This document shows positions 26,321 through 35,767 of a stretch of 64,000 nt of DNA, one piece after another. The translations under genes were made by a program, and so were the position numbers. The DNA lies in contig JAMLIO010000001.1 of assembly GCA_023954155.1 (NCBI GenBank), positions 501,322 to 565,321 on the forward strand, in the 5' to 3' direction. Under the pieces are notes generated by a model. That model made no database searches. It saw nothing but the letters and a program-made list of their open reading frames with translations, and had not been told where the DNA came from. Every line of letters begins with the position of its first letter. Positions within the stretch are counted from its first letter, which is position 1. The stretch comes from Pseudobdellovibrionaceae bacterium (lineage in GTDB: Bacteria > Bdellovibrionota > Bdellovibrionia > Bdellovibrionales > UBA1609).

Positions 26321-26668
26321 CTACTCTACAATCGTAGATGCAGGAGCTTGATTCGAAGACTGAGATGGGTGATCCAAAATTGTGATTCCAAGGTCGCAGT
26401 TTTGTATGTCTAGGTCTAACTTCACAATATAGGACTGCTTTCGAGAATCACATTGATAAACATAAGATAAGAAGACTTTGTCTTGAATAGCCTTTTTGGC
26501 GGGACGAGCCTGGGCTTGGCATCTATAGCCTTGAGCCGCCTGCTGATCCAAGAAGTCTGTGACTTGATCCAAGCACGTAACTCGTTTGTGCATAAACTTA
26601 TTGGCATTGGCATAAGTCATGGTCAAAAAGTTGGCCAAAAGGACTAAAATGGTCACTCGGGTAATCAT
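26321..26668 (-). CDS. Small exported protein, unknown
   Basis: The product is 115 aa from ATG 26668 (AGGAGAG upstream), with a signal peptide ending TYANA. Four cysteines (CLDQV, YRCQAQ, YQCDSR, QNCDL) suggest two disulfides. It converges with the ALDH gene, 20 bp apart. No family is recognised. Confidence 0.55.
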   Translation of the reverse strand: MITRVTILVLLANFLTMTYANANKFMHKRVTCLDQVTDFLDQQAAQGYRCQAQARPAKKAIQDKVFLSYVYQCDSRKQSYIVKLDLDIQNCDLGITILDHPSQSSNQAPASTIVE

Positions 26669-26834
26669 GTCTTGCTCTCCTATTCCAAGAGGGGTCAAAT
26701 CCCCCTCAGAGTTTCAAAAAGCATTCCACAGAAGAGTTTAGAGGTATTTAAACCGTTATTTGGCCTGAGTGTTCTGCCGCTGTTGAGAGTAAAAATTCAG
26801 ATCACATTTTTCACTAAAAGTGTGGGGTGCAAAA

Positions 26835-27752
26835 TTAGTTAAGAAGTTTACGCTGCCTAGCCTGTTTGCTGGCCCAGATCACCCCAAGGGCTAAAAGAAC
26901 CAGAGATAGCATTTCAAATATTTGAGGAGTCTTTTGCAGATAAATGCACTCGTAAATGATGGCAAAAATGGTCTCAGAGACAATCAGCTGTCCTACAAAA
27001 GCCGTAGATAAACGCTTGCTGGCCTCGTTCCAAAACCAGTTGCCTAGCACTGAACCAAAGCACCCCAACACAAAAGAAAGTGCGATGAACTGCATGGTGA
27101 TGCCAGTGGTGTAAACCTCTAGGTGACCTGTCCAAATTCGGTAAACGATATAAAAAGCAAGAGTCCCAAAACTGCCTACTCCTAAAAGTTCAGACCAAAT
27201 TTTAGGAGAGATATCCGTATTGAGTTTTAAAAACCTAGCGTTCATCAGTGCAAAGATCAACCAACTCACATGAGCCGCAAAAGCCAAAAGTGTTCCTTTA
27301 AAAGAGACCTCAGCATGACCTGTGAAAAAGTCATAGAGCATAGGCCACTGAACCACCGTAATCCCAAAAACAATCAACAATAAAGGTCCACTAAATTTTT
27401 TAAGTTCAGCACTAGAGCGTGCACCAAAAATGGCGATCGTAACAGGAAGTGCGCCGACAATGATGGATGTGATTGCTACACCCGTAAGTCTTACGGCATC
27501 CACCATTAGAATGTAATACAAAGAATTTCCCGTCACAGACAAAAGCAGCAACCATAAAATGCGAGACCCATTTAAAAGTTTTAAAACAGATTTAAGTTGG
27601 GGAAGCAGTAAGAAGGCCGACACTAAAGCATAAACGCCAAATCTTCCTGCAGAGATCAATTCAGAAGATGCATTGGGAAGAACAAAAGGGATGATAAAAG
27701 AAAAGCCCCACAGTGCCCCTGCTGCAACCCCAAAAATAATGCCTAGTGCCAT
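26835..27752 (-). CDS. DMT-superfamily (EamA) transporter
   Basis: The product is 305 aa, with about ten hydrophobic segments in two repeats, as in EamA proteins (first repeat GIIFGVAAGALWGFSFIIP, second starting KGTLLAFAAHVSWLIFAL). It is an inner-membrane exporter of metabolites or drugs. GAGGA precedes the ATG. The substrate is unknown. Confidence 0.85.
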   Translation of the reverse strand: MALGIIFGVAAGALWGFSFIIPFVLPNASSELISAGRFGVYALVSAFLLLPQLKSVLKLLNGSRILWLLLLSVTGNSLYYILMVDAVRLTGVAITSIIVGALPVTIAIFGARSSAELKKFSGPLLLIVFGITVVQWPMLYDFFTGHAEVSFKGTLLAFAAHVSWLIFALMNARFLKLNTDISPKIWSELLGVGSFGTLAFYIVYRIWTGHLEVYTTGITMQFIALSFVLGCFGSVLGNWFWNEASKRLSTAFVGQLIVSETIFAIIYECIYLQKTPQIFEMLSLVLLALGVIWASKQARQRKLLN

Positions 27753-27965
27753 GGTCCTCGATTCTCAAAAACAGATCAATTAAAGGTTCAGAATTACTTG
27801 AGGTATTTTCAGGTGAAAGGCAAGAGGGATCTTGGTTGTAAGGGAAGGCTTCCAAAAATTACAACCTTAGGCGCCCTATAGCGTCTACGGTCTTCCATTG
27901 TATTTCCTGTAAAGCCTTGTTATGTCTTTTGCAGAAACAAAATGACAAATAAGAGGGAGGCTTTC

Positions 27966-28721
27966 ATGTCAGGAAAACCAGCTTTTATGAACTTTGCCGT
28001 AGATCATATGACATTACTTTTACATCCTAAAATGTATGCCGTTGCATATCCTGTTTTTAGGATCATTTTAGGTGTGGGACTTGAAGACATTTTATATGAA
28101 AAACGTCGCCCACAAAGTGAGAAGCAAAAAGAAAAATCAATGACCTTTGCCTCAAGCCTAGGAAAGTGGGAGTCCAACTCTGGTAATCCACTTCATACCG
28201 TCATTGCTGTGGTTCAGCCTTCTGAGCCAGAGGGTGAGCCGTCTCACGTTCGTGAAATGTTGGGCGCTTCTCCAGCGCAGTGGCAGCACATTGCTTTAAG
28301 AACACCAGACCTTATCTCTTTTCATAAACATTGTTTAGAGCATGGGGTGCAATTTGTGACTCCGATTTTAAAAGACGACCACGACAATTTGATTCAGGTT
28401 TTTTCTGGTGAGTGGTTCTATCCAGGTAGTAAAGCTCCAGGAATGTTCTTTGAATTCTTGCAAAGAGACCCTTCAGAAGGCGAAATTGCAGAAATTCAAA
28501 AGGCCAATAAAGAGACGTGGTTCCGTGATAAAACTTTCTTAGGTTTATATGACGAAAAAGAAAAAGAGTACCAGTCTGGAAAAGTAAAGCCTTTCCTTCC
28601 TGAAGAACTTTTTAACCAAATTTTAGATTATATTGGCGAGAAGCAAGTGTGGGAGATTACGGAAACTGATCTTGGTAATATCAAAACCATGATGCAAGAG
28701 TTTGCAAAGAAAAATCAGTAA
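27966..28721 (+). CDS. VOC-family protein resembling the C-terminal half of HPPD
   Basis: The product is 251 aa from ATG 27966 (GAGGGAGG upstream). Two metal-site segments are visible: VDHMTLLLHP near residue 12, and WQHIALRTPDLISF followed by GMFFEFLQR, the His/Glu ligands typical of 4-hydroxyphenylpyruvate dioxygenase. It is ~100 residues shorter than HPPD and lacks that enzyme's full N-terminal domain. Dioxygenase activity is possible but not certain. It is followed 25 bp later by a DUF3817 gene and then menB. Confidence 0.65.
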   Translation: MSGKPAFMNFAVDHMTLLLHPKMYAVAYPVFRIILGVGLEDILYEKRRPQSEKQKEKSMTFASSLGKWESNSGNPLHTVIAVVQPSEPEGEPSHVREMLGASPAQWQHIALRTPDLISFHKHCLEHGVQFVTPILKDDHDNLIQVFSGEWFYPGSKAPGMFFEFLQRDPSEGEIAEIQKANKETWFRDKTFLGLYDEKEKEYQSGKVKPFLPEELFNQILDYIGEKQVWEITETDLGNIKTMMQEFAKKNQ

Positions 28722-28746
28722 ACCATTACAATTAAAAGGTGAAATC

Positions 28747-29025
28747 ATGGTGCAAGCATTTAGAATACTAGGTTGGTTAGAAGGACTTTCGTTTTTGGCA
28801 TTGTTGTTTGTCGCTGTACCCATGAAGCATCTATATGGTGATCCACAATATGTAAAAGTTCTTGGCCCTATTCATGGTGGCTTATTTGTGGGTTATGTTT
28901 TGCTGAGTCACTATGTAGCAGACAAGTTAGGCTGGGATCTCAAGACCCGTTTCCTAGCTTTTGTGGCTTCCGTTCTACCATTTGGAACCTTTGTTTTTGA
29001 AGCCAAGTATTTACGTAAATCTTAA
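28747..29025 (+). CDS. DUF3817 membrane protein
   Basis: The product is 92 aa from ATG 28747. It has three hydrophobic segments and the family pattern FRILGWLEGLSFLALLF, then KVLGPIHGGLF. It is an inner-membrane protein of unknown function. It lies between the VOC gene and menB, all in the same direction, so the three may be cotranscribed. Confidence 0.75.
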   Translation: MVQAFRILGWLEGLSFLALLFVAVPMKHLYGDPQYVKVLGPIHGGLFVGYVLLSHYVADKLGWDLKTRFLAFVASVLPFGTFVFEAKYLRKS

Positions 29026-29033
29026 TGAGTTAG

Positions 29034-29073
29034 AGCTTGAGGGGGCTTATCATCCTTGGTATATCCTCAAGCT
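29034..29073 (+). promoter_or_regulatory. Inverted repeat around the menB start
   Basis: AGCTTGAGG (29034-29042) and CCTCAAGCT (29065-29073) are perfect 9-bp arms. The left arm overlaps the only ribosome binding site (GAGGGGG, 29039-29045) and the TTG start at 29056 lies in the loop. Folding would hide the binding site, so translational control is possible. Confidence 0.4.
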
Positions 29074-30000
29074 ATGATTTCACCAATATTTGATCCCCAA
29101 GTGTGGGATGTTGTTTCAGAATTTGATTTTAAAGACATCACTTATCATCGCGCCAAAGAGCAAGGCACGGTTAGAATTGCCTTCCATCGTCCAGAAGTGC
29201 GCAATGCTTTTCGACCCCAAACAGTAGATGAGCTGTACATGGCCCTAGATCATGCACGTCAAACCCCCGATGTGGGCTGTGTGCTTGTGACGGGGAATGG
29301 TCCATCACCCAAAGATGGAGGTTGGGCCTTTTGTTCTGGCGGAGATCAAAGAATTCGTGGCAAAGATGGCTACAAATACGAAAACGAACCCTCATCGTCG
29401 CATCAGACAGCAACAGATAAACAAAACGCATTTGAATCTGCAAAATTGGGTCGGTTGCACATTCTAGAAGTGCAACGTTTGATTCGATTTATGCCCAAAG
29501 TGGTCATCGCTGTGGTTCCTGGTTGGGCCGTGGGTGGAGGACACTCTTTACATGTGGTGTGTGACCTGACCTTAGCAAGTAAAGAGCATGCGGTTTTCAA
29601 GCAGACCGATGTGGATGTGGCAAGTTTTGATGGCGGATATGGCTCTGCGTATTTGGCTAAACAGGTGGGACAAAAACGTGCACGAGAAATCTTCTTTTTA
29701 GGTGCCAGCTATTCTGCCGATGAAGCCTTCCAGATGGGAATGGTTAATGAGGTGGTGCCTCATGTAGAACTTGAAAAACGAGCCTTAGAGTGGGCCGCTG
29801 AAATCAACAGCAAAAGCCCAACAGCCATTCGTATGTCAAAGTTTGCTATGAATCTGACTGATGATGGCATGGTGGGGCAGCAAGTTTTTGCGGGTGAAGC
29901 GACTCGTTTGGCTTACATGACGGATGAAGCTGTGGAAGGGCGTAACTCTTTCGTTGAAAAGCGTCCCAAAGACTTTAAAAAGTTTCCTTGGCACTTCTAG
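29056..30000 (+). CDS. menB: 1,4-dihydroxy-2-naphthoyl-CoA synthase
   Basis: The product is 314 aa. A crotonase-fold enzyme that closes the second ring of menaquinone from o-succinylbenzoyl-CoA. Motifs include RPEVRNAFRPQTVDEL, FCSGGDQRIRG, PGWAVGGGHSLH, DVASFDGGYGSAYLA and the C-terminal EGRNSFVEKR. TTG 29056 is preferred: GAGGGGG lies 10 nt upstream and the residues (M)VYPQAM parallel the E. coli MenB N-terminus; ATG 29074 has no binding site. It lies 13 kb from the other men genes, in another group. Confidence 0.92.
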   Translation: MVYPQAMISPIFDPQVWDVVSEFDFKDITYHRAKEQGTVRIAFHRPEVRNAFRPQTVDELYMALDHARQTPDVGCVLVTGNGPSPKDGGWAFCSGGDQRIRGKDGYKYENEPSSSHQTATDKQNAFESAKLGRLHILEVQRLIRFMPKVVIAVVPGWAVGGGHSLHVVCDLTLASKEHAVFKQTDVDVASFDGGYGSAYLAKQVGQKRAREIFFLGASYSADEAFQMGMVNEVVPHVELEKRALEWAAEINSKSPTAIRMSKFAMNLTDDGMVGQQVFAGEATRLAYMTDEAVEGRNSFVEKRPKDFKKFPWHF

Positions 30001-30023
30001 TTAGTAGGGTTAAGCTTAAAAGC

Positions 30024-30521
30024 ATGGACCTGTTTTTTGACGATTTTCATTTCAGTTATTTTATTCGTATGTTGGTGTCTTTTCTGTGTGGACTGATGTT
30101 TGGCCTTGAAAGACAACTCAGAGCAAAACCTTTTGGGATTCGTGCCTGTGTTTTGATCTGCATGGGAACAACATTATTTGTTTATGTCGGGCAAGAAGCT
30201 TTAACTTTGGCTTCAGACTCTACTCGTGTGATCGGTCAGGTGATCACAGGAATTGGTTTTCTGGGTGCTGGAGCGATCTTGCAAAAAGACAGTTTAGTGC
30301 TTGGGATCACGTCAGCGGCCACTATTTGGGTGATTGCTGCTGTGGGTGCAGCTATTGGAGCTGGACATTTAGGTTACGGTGTTGCGACTACTTTTTTATG
30401 CGTCACCCTTTTAACTGTATCCAGACAGATCGAAATGCGAGTATCAATGCTACATCAGGGTGGAATCTCTTACATTCGCTCAGATCGTAGGAAAAGAAAA
30501 AGAGATGACTATGATCAATGA
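30024..30521 (+). CDS. mgtC: MgtC/SapB family membrane protein
   Basis: The product is 165 aa from ATG 30024. Typical pattern: LCGLMFGLERQLRAKPFGIR, then a GIGFLGAGAIL loop and GITSAATIWVIAAVGAAIGAG. Four to five membrane helices; the soluble C-terminal ACT-like domain of classical MgtC is missing, as in the short SapB form. It may modulate ATP synthase or magnesium homeostasis. It overlaps the RNase H start by 17 bp. Confidence 0.85.
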   Translation: MDLFFDDFHFSYFIRMLVSFLCGLMFGLERQLRAKPFGIRACVLICMGTTLFVYVGQEALTLASDSTRVIGQVITGIGFLGAGAILQKDSLVLGITSAATIWVIAAVGAAIGAGHLGYGVATTFLCVTLLTVSRQIEMRVSMLHQGGISYIRSDRRKRKRDDYDQ

Positions 30522-30915
30522 AGTGGTGGTGTATACGGATGGAGCTTCAAGAGGAAATCCTGGCCCCGCTTCTTATGGCGTTTGGATTTGTGCCAATGAA
30601 AAACCCGTAGAGGAATTAAAAGGCTATCTTGGAATTCAGACCAATAATTACGCAGAATACACCGCAGTCATTCAAGCTTTAACTTGGGCTAAGCAAAAAG
30701 GGATTTCACAGGTGGTCGTGCGTTCAGACAGTGAGTTGCTGGTCAAACAGTTGAGTGGAATTTATAAAGTGAAATCCGATGCGATCAAACCTCTCTATCA
30801 ACAGATCAAAAACCTTATTGGCTCCTCCTTTAAAAGCGTGTCTTTTCAACATGTAAGACGTGAATTCAATAAAGAAGCAGACCGTTTGGCAAACGAAGCC
30901 TTAGACGAGTTATAA
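30505..30915 (+). CDS. Ribonuclease H family protein
   Basis: The product is 136 aa. All four RNase H carboxylates are visible: YTDGASRGNPGPASYG, NNYAEYTAV, VRSDSELLVKQL and FNKEADRLANEA. It would degrade RNA in RNA-DNA hybrids. The domain is the short RVT_3/RnhA-like type found in many bacteria in addition to, or in place of, classical RnhA. Start ATG 30505 or 30511; both overlap the end of mgtC. Confidence 0.85.
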   Translation: MTMINEVVVYTDGASRGNPGPASYGVWICANEKPVEELKGYLGIQTNNYAEYTAVIQALTWAKQKGISQVVVRSDSELLVKQLSGIYKVKSDAIKPLYQQIKNLIGSSFKSVSFQHVRREFNKEADRLANEALDEL

Positions 30916-31036
30916 GCATTTTTTATGGCTCTAACACAACGCTGTAAAAAAATATAAAAAGTATAGAAACAGATAAAAATCATGGGAAAAGAGTCTTAAA
31001 TCGGTTATCCCTACTCGCGTATAGAGAGGGGAAATC

Positions 31037-32251
31037 ATGAATATTTTTATATCTTGGGCAAAGGTAACAAGCTTACTTTTTGCGATGAGTTTTGTGGCTG
31101 CATGTGGTGGTGGCGGTAAGGGTGAAGCAGAAGCTAGTCCACTTGGTTTTGATTTGGGTTATAACGCTGCGGATTTAGTGTTCATAGATGATGTGAAGTG
31201 TATTCCACAGATTCCAACATGGGGCAGTTTTAATTCTTATGCTTACGAACAGTCTCAACAGCCTCCTTTGATGAACACGACTGTGGTTCTTAGTGAATCA
31301 GACGGTATAGGTGGCGGCAGTACAGTTGAAATTCCATTGATAGATCAAAATGAAGAGTCCATTCGCACCATGAATGACTTGATCATGAATGTGAAAGACT
31401 TTGGTTCTAACGAGTTGGGTGAAAGAATTTATGGTTCTTATCCTTACCAGTCTAATAACGACAAACCACAAATGAAATATTCGCCGAACAAAGAAGCGTA
31501 TCAGTACATTCGTACACGCTGTCGTACTGTAGAGTGTGTGGGAGATTCTTTATTTGGTGAAACCTGGGGCGCAAGATTTTATGTGAAAGAAAATTTTGGG
31601 ATTAGTATTTCTGGCTTGATCTCTCCTCAAAGCGAAGAGTACAGGGATGCTCGTTCTGTGCGTGAAGTGATCTTTGCGATTTCAAGTTTACCTAATACGA
31701 CCTTTCCTGTAGCTGGTGATCGTTTTACTTATGGTTATGATGTTTTTGCGCAAAACATTGTGATCACACCTTACGTCACTGGGGAAACTATGCCAGGTCA
31801 AGAGAGAGCCTCTGCTGTGATGTCTTCTTACAGAACAAGTGACGGACTGCTCTTTAATGCCGACATTATGATGTTTGATAATTGGAAAGAAGTCGATAAA
31901 CCTTATCGTAAGGCTATGACCATCTTTCACGAACTGATGCACGTTTTAGATATCACTGTGGAAAGACGTACGTCTTTGTCACAAACTAAAGAATGGATGG
32001 ACTTATCAGACTGGCTCTATGACGAAGCTCAAGGTCAGTGGTATGCCAATAACAAAGTGATGTGCTCTGTGTATGGTCGTGAGAATCCAACAGAAGACTT
32101 TGCCGAGTGCGGAATCCTTTACAGATATGCTCCTGACACTCTTAAAAAGATCAGCAAGAAGAAGTATGACTTTTTCAAGAAGAGAGTCTTTTTTGGTGTC
32201 GAGTACACTTCTGAAAGTTCTTGCGCTAAAAGCAGCGTGAAGTTCTTTTAA
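31037..32251 (+). CDS. Metallopeptidase-like lipoprotein (HELMH)
   Basis: The product is 404 aa. The signal peptide ends in a lipobox FVAAC followed by GGGG, so it is likely surface- or periplasm-anchored. A zinc-binding helix reads MTIFHELMHVLDITVE (HExxH). The downstream EDFAECGILYRY could provide the third ligand. GAGGGG precedes the ATG. No peptidase family is recognised; it is unlike the HEAGH protein at 20645. Confidence 0.65.
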   Translation: MNIFISWAKVTSLLFAMSFVAACGGGGKGEAEASPLGFDLGYNAADLVFIDDVKCIPQIPTWGSFNSYAYEQSQQPPLMNTTVVLSESDGIGGGSTVEIPLIDQNEESIRTMNDLIMNVKDFGSNELGERIYGSYPYQSNNDKPQMKYSPNKEAYQYIRTRCRTVECVGDSLFGETWGARFYVKENFGISISGLISPQSEEYRDARSVREVIFAISSLPNTTFPVAGDRFTYGYDVFAQNIVITPYVTGETMPGQERASAVMSSYRTSDGLLFNADIMMFDNWKEVDKPYRKAMTIFHELMHVLDITVERRTSLSQTKEWMDLSDWLYDEAQGQWYANNKVMCSVYGRENPTEDFAECGILYRYAPDTLKKISKKKYDFFKKRVFFGVEYTSESSCAKSSVKFF

Positions 32252-33100
32252 TTAAAACGCTAAACGACCGATATCTGAATTGTTCTGGTTGATCTTTTTT
32301 TGTAGATCAAAAATTTCTTGCTCAAGTTTGGATTTCTTTTCTTTTAAAAGTTTAATTTCAGAATCTAGCTTGAGCCGCTTTTCCACCACATAAGGGTCTT
32401 GGCTTGCGGCGGGCAGTTCGTAGGCTTCGGCAAGTTTTTCTGTGAATCTGGCGTTCACCAATTTTAATTCTGCTTCGGCCAGTTGGATGGAGCTAGCCTG
32501 CTTTTCGTTGTCTCGTCTTAAAAAATCCACCCGACCTCTTTTGTATCCGCCATAAAAGATAGGTAAAAGGTCACCAGTGCAAACTTGAGTTTCTTTTTTT
32601 CCTTCAAAGCCATATTTGTATCCGCTCTCTGAAGTGCAAAACTTTTTTAAGCCATCTTGGAAGCCTTGAAAATATTGCGTGTCTCTTTCGCAAAAAAGTC
32701 GCGCGGGTTTTGCGTTTTGAGCATCTTTCACGCCGATGTCATAGGTGCAGTAGTTCTGCTTTCCGCTGTCGTAACTGATGGCGTATTTTTTATTGTCCTC
32801 ACAAATCTTTTCTGGTGTGAGACCTTGAATGCCTCGGGAGAATCCAGACTCTTCACTGCAAAACTTATCTAAGCCCTTTTGATATCCCTCTAAGTATTCA
32901 TCACTGCCTACAGAAACATCATGGGTGGCGCATTTAGAGAGAAACTGGGAGAGGCGGCTATAACGGCCTTCGGCTCCATCGTTGAAGCCTTGGGTGGCCC
33001 AATGGATGTTCTCACACTCTTTCTTTTCTAAGCTTCCACACTGAGTCAGTAGGAGGGGTGTGGCAATTAAGAGACAAAAATGGGCTGCAAAACGGTTCAT
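32252..33100 (-). CDS. DUF2799-type lipoprotein with repeats
   Basis: The product is 282 aa from ATG 33100 (GGAG upstream), with lipobox LLTQC. Residues 20-190 hold repeated modules with Y-x-x-G-x-x-x-G-L and FC(S/T)(S/E)E-x-G (QKGLDKFCSEESGFSRG and QDGLKKFCTSESGYKYG), the DUF2799 pattern. The C-terminal 80 residues form a long coiled coil (LKLDSEIKLLKEKKSKLEQE). It is probably an envelope structural lipoprotein. It converges head-to-tail with the HELMH gene with no gap. Confidence 0.7.
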   Translation of the reverse strand: MNRFAAHFCLLIATPLLLTQCGSLEKKECENIHWATQGFNDGAEGRYSRLSQFLSKCATHDVSVGSDEYLEGYQKGLDKFCSEESGFSRGIQGLTPEKICEDNKKYAISYDSGKQNYCTYDIGVKDAQNAKPARLFCERDTQYFQGFQDGLKKFCTSESGYKYGFEGKKETQVCTGDLLPIFYGGYKRGRVDFLRRDNEKQASSIQLAEAELKLVNARFTEKLAEAYELPAASQDPYVVEKRLKLDSEIKLLKEKKSKLEQEIFDLQKKINQNNSDIGRLAF

Positions 33101-33209
33101 TACTCCATTTTTAGGGACAATTTGACCCCGCGTCAAGCCAAGTCCCCCTCTGATACAAAGTCTCTGGGCATGTGATTTGCTGTAGAAATGAGGTATAAGG
33201 ACAATTGTT

Positions 33210-34097
33210 TTGAGAGGCTTTTTAAGTTTTCTTTTTTTGGCCTGTGGGGCGACTTTGGTGGCTTTGGCACTTTATGCCCTGATCTTTAGCCCACAGAATT
33301 CTTGGTCGTTCAGGCTGGCTTGGCTGCCTGTTCTGGGCGTCTTTGTGGCCTTTTGGGCCGATCACAATATGCTTCGTAAGCAGAACTCCAAGCTGGCGCG
33401 GGAATCGCGGACCAAGGCCGATTTCATCAGTGTCCTCACTCACGATCTTAAAACCCCATTGGCGAGGATCAAAGCCATGGCCGAGGTGATCAGTAATGAT
33501 GCCAGCGCTCTGACCTATGAGCAAAAACAAGCCTTAGCCCAGCTCGACAGGTCTCAATATGAGCTGACAAGTTTTATTGACGACATTGTGCAGATGAGTC
33601 GCCTAGAAGGTGGGTCGCTGAAACTGAACCTGCAAACCTCAGACATCAATCAGGTCATCACCACGGTGGTGCGCGAGTCCCAATTTGCAGCCGTGGATCG
33701 AAATATTGAAGTGGCCATGGAGCTTGAGCCGCTATTTAGTTTTAAATTTGATAGGGCTCTTATCAAACAAGTGATTCAGAACTTGGTTGAAAATGCTTTG
33801 AAGTACAGCCATTCCCATTCGCGGGTTTTGATCTCTACAGAGGATAAAGATCGTTTTGTGGTGATGCAGATTTCCGATGAAGGGATAGGCATCCCTGCTA
33901 AAGATTTGCCATTTATTTTTGATAGATATTACCGTTCGTCTGAAGCGAAAAGCTTTGCGGGCGGCAGTTCGGGGTTGGGACTCTACCTCTGTAAAGCCTT
34001 TACAGGCCTGCATGGCGGTACTCTGGACGTGAAGTCTAAAGAAGGACAGGGCACAACCTTTACACTCACCTTACCTAAGGGTGACAGGAGGGTGTAG
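33210..34097 (+). CDS. Sensor histidine kinase
   Basis: The product is 295 aa. Two N-terminal membrane helices (residues 1-52) are joined by a very short periplasmic stretch, so sensing is probably in or near the membrane. The HisKA domain holds THDLKTPLARI with the phosphorylated His near residue 77, followed by HATPase_c motifs NLVENALKYS, DEGIGIP and SSGLGLYL. The start is TTG 33210. It is 3 bp upstream of the NtrC-type regulator, its likely partner. Confidence 0.9.
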   Translation: MRGFLSFLFLACGATLVALALYALIFSPQNSWSFRLAWLPVLGVFVAFWADHNMLRKQNSKLARESRTKADFISVLTHDLKTPLARIKAMAEVISNDASALTYEQKQALAQLDRSQYELTSFIDDIVQMSRLEGGSLKLNLQTSDINQVITTVVRESQFAAVDRNIEVAMELEPLFSFKFDRALIKQVIQNLVENALKYSHSHSRVLISTEDKDRFVVMQISDEGIGIPAKDLPFIFDRYYRSSEAKSFAGGSSGLGLYLCKAFTGLHGGTLDVKSKEGQGTTFTLTLPKGDRRV

Positions 34098-34100
34098 AAG

Positions 34101-35567
34101 ATGTCGTTAAAGATTTTAATTATTGATGATGATCAGGGGCTGCGCTTAGGCATTCGGTCACACTTAAAAGAAACAGGGGCCGAGATTCATGAAGCTTTTG
34201 ATGGTGTGAATGGGATTGAGGTTTTTGAGCGTCTTAATCCTGAGACTGTTGATTTTGTTTTATTGGATGTGGACATGCCCAGAAAAAATGGTCTGGAAGT
34301 TTTAAAGACCATCAAGGCTCAGTCTCCAGGAACGACAGTGATCATGATGACGGCTTATGCGACTATTGAAAACGCGGTCTTTGCTGTGAAGAACGGCGCT
34401 TTTAGTTATTTATCCAAGCCCATTAACTATCAAGACTTAAAAGAAGTGATGGAAAAGGCTGCGGACGCCCACGATCTAGTGCAGATGGCGGCCCATGCAG
34501 CTCCCATATTTTATGACAGTGACCAAAAGATTGTAGGCAAAAACGAAAAGATGCAGAGTGTGTTTGCTGTGATCTCAAGACTCAGCAAAGTCGACACTCC
34601 TGTGCTAATTCGTGGAGAATCTGGAACAGGTAAAGAGCTTGTGGCTAAGGCCATTCATTATAACTCTCCTCGTAGAGAAGGGAAGTTTGTGGCGGTCAAC
34701 TGTTCAGCGATCCCAGAGAGTCTTTTTGAAAGTGAATTCTTTGGTCATGAAAAAGGGGCCTTTACGGGTGCGGACCAAAGAAAGATTGGTCGATTTCAAT
34801 TTGCCGAAGGTGGCACTCTGTTCTTAGATGAATTGGGGGATTTGCCCTTACACATGCAAGTGAAACTGCTGCGAGTGTTACAGGAAAAAATATTTACCCC
34901 TGTTGGAGCCAACCAAGACATCGAGACCGATGTCCGTATTATTGCTGCCACTAATCGTGATTTAGAAAAGATGATCACCCAGAATCAATTTCGCGATGAT
35001 CTGTACTATCGCTTAAACGTGATGCCGATTGTGCTTCCGCCTCTTAGAGAACGTCGAGAAGACATCGAGCGCCTGATTCATTTATTTGTGAAAAAGTTCA
35101 ATAAGACTCACAAAAAAGAAGTGCGTAAAATATCACCAGAGGCCTTGATGTGTCTGACAAGTTACGACTGGCCAGGCAATATCCGTGAACTGGAAAACGT
35201 CATTGAACACACTTTTATTCTTAATGACGAGCATGAGATTCTATTGTCCCACCTGCCTGAGAAGCTATTAAAGGCCGTCAACGTGCATTTACCACAAAAG
35301 ACCAAACATCAAAATGCAGAAAGCCTCATAGATAAGCAGGCAGAAGAGTCTGTAGAGCTTTTTGAGGACAAAAAGATAGAAATCCCTATAGATTCACTGG
35401 ATTTTCAAAAACAAAAAGAAGAGTTTGAGCGCCGATTTATCATTGAGGCCTTGAAGGCTAACGGCGGGAAGATCAACCAGACGGCTTTGCAGGCGAACAT
35501 CCCTAAAAAGACTTTACTCCGAAAAATTGAAAAATACGGCATAGATCCAAAGTCCTTTACGCCTTAA
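34101..35567 (+). CDS. NtrC-family sigma-54-dependent response regulator
   Basis: The product is 488 aa. Receiver domain residues 1-120 (phosphorylated Asp in FVLLDVDMPRKNG; conserved Lys in YLSKPI). AAA+ domain with Walker A GESGTGKE, the sigma-54 contact loop GAFTGA, and YRLNVMPIVLPPLRER. C-terminal Fis-type HTH (INQTALQANIPKKTLLRKIEKYG). It activates sigma-54 RNA polymerase at enhancer sites in response to the upstream kinase. A -24/-12-like site follows the gene. Confidence 0.93.
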   Translation: MSLKILIIDDDQGLRLGIRSHLKETGAEIHEAFDGVNGIEVFERLNPETVDFVLLDVDMPRKNGLEVLKTIKAQSPGTTVIMMTAYATIENAVFAVKNGAFSYLSKPINYQDLKEVMEKAADAHDLVQMAAHAAPIFYDSDQKIVGKNEKMQSVFAVISRLSKVDTPVLIRGESGTGKELVAKAIHYNSPRREGKFVAVNCSAIPESLFESEFFGHEKGAFTGADQRKIGRFQFAEGGTLFLDELGDLPLHMQVKLLRVLQEKIFTPVGANQDIETDVRIIAATNRDLEKMITQNQFRDDLYYRLNVMPIVLPPLRERREDIERLIHLFVKKFNKTHKKEVRKISPEALMCLTSYDWPGNIRELENVIEHTFILNDEHEILLSHLPEKLLKAVNVHLPQKTKHQNAESLIDKQAEESVELFEDKKIEIPIDSLDFQKQKEEFERRFIIEALKANGGKINQTALQANIPKKTLLRKIEKYGIDPKSFTP

Positions 35568-35574
35568 AAGCCCT

Positions 35575-35589
35575 TGGCGTGCGGGTTGC
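35575..35589 (+). promoter_or_regulatory. Possible sigma-54 promoter (-24/-12)
   Basis: TGGCGT-N5-TTGC keeps the invariant GG and GC with 10-bp spacing. It lies directly downstream of a sigma-54 activator gene and 179 bp before the next gene. The same bases can form a GCGGG/CCCGC hairpin, so a terminator is the alternative. Confidence 0.35.
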
Positions 35590-35767
35590 CCCGCTTGCCC
35601 TTTAAACCCTTGGTGCTTCAAAAAGTCCCTTAAAATATATGTCAAGCACGGATAAAGTGCAGAATAAAATTTTTTTTGAGCGTTTATTTTGCATTTGTAA
35701 AAAAAATCCTAATTGTTCAGCAATTTATGTTGATTGTCTGCTGCGGACTCAATAGATTTGATCTTCT

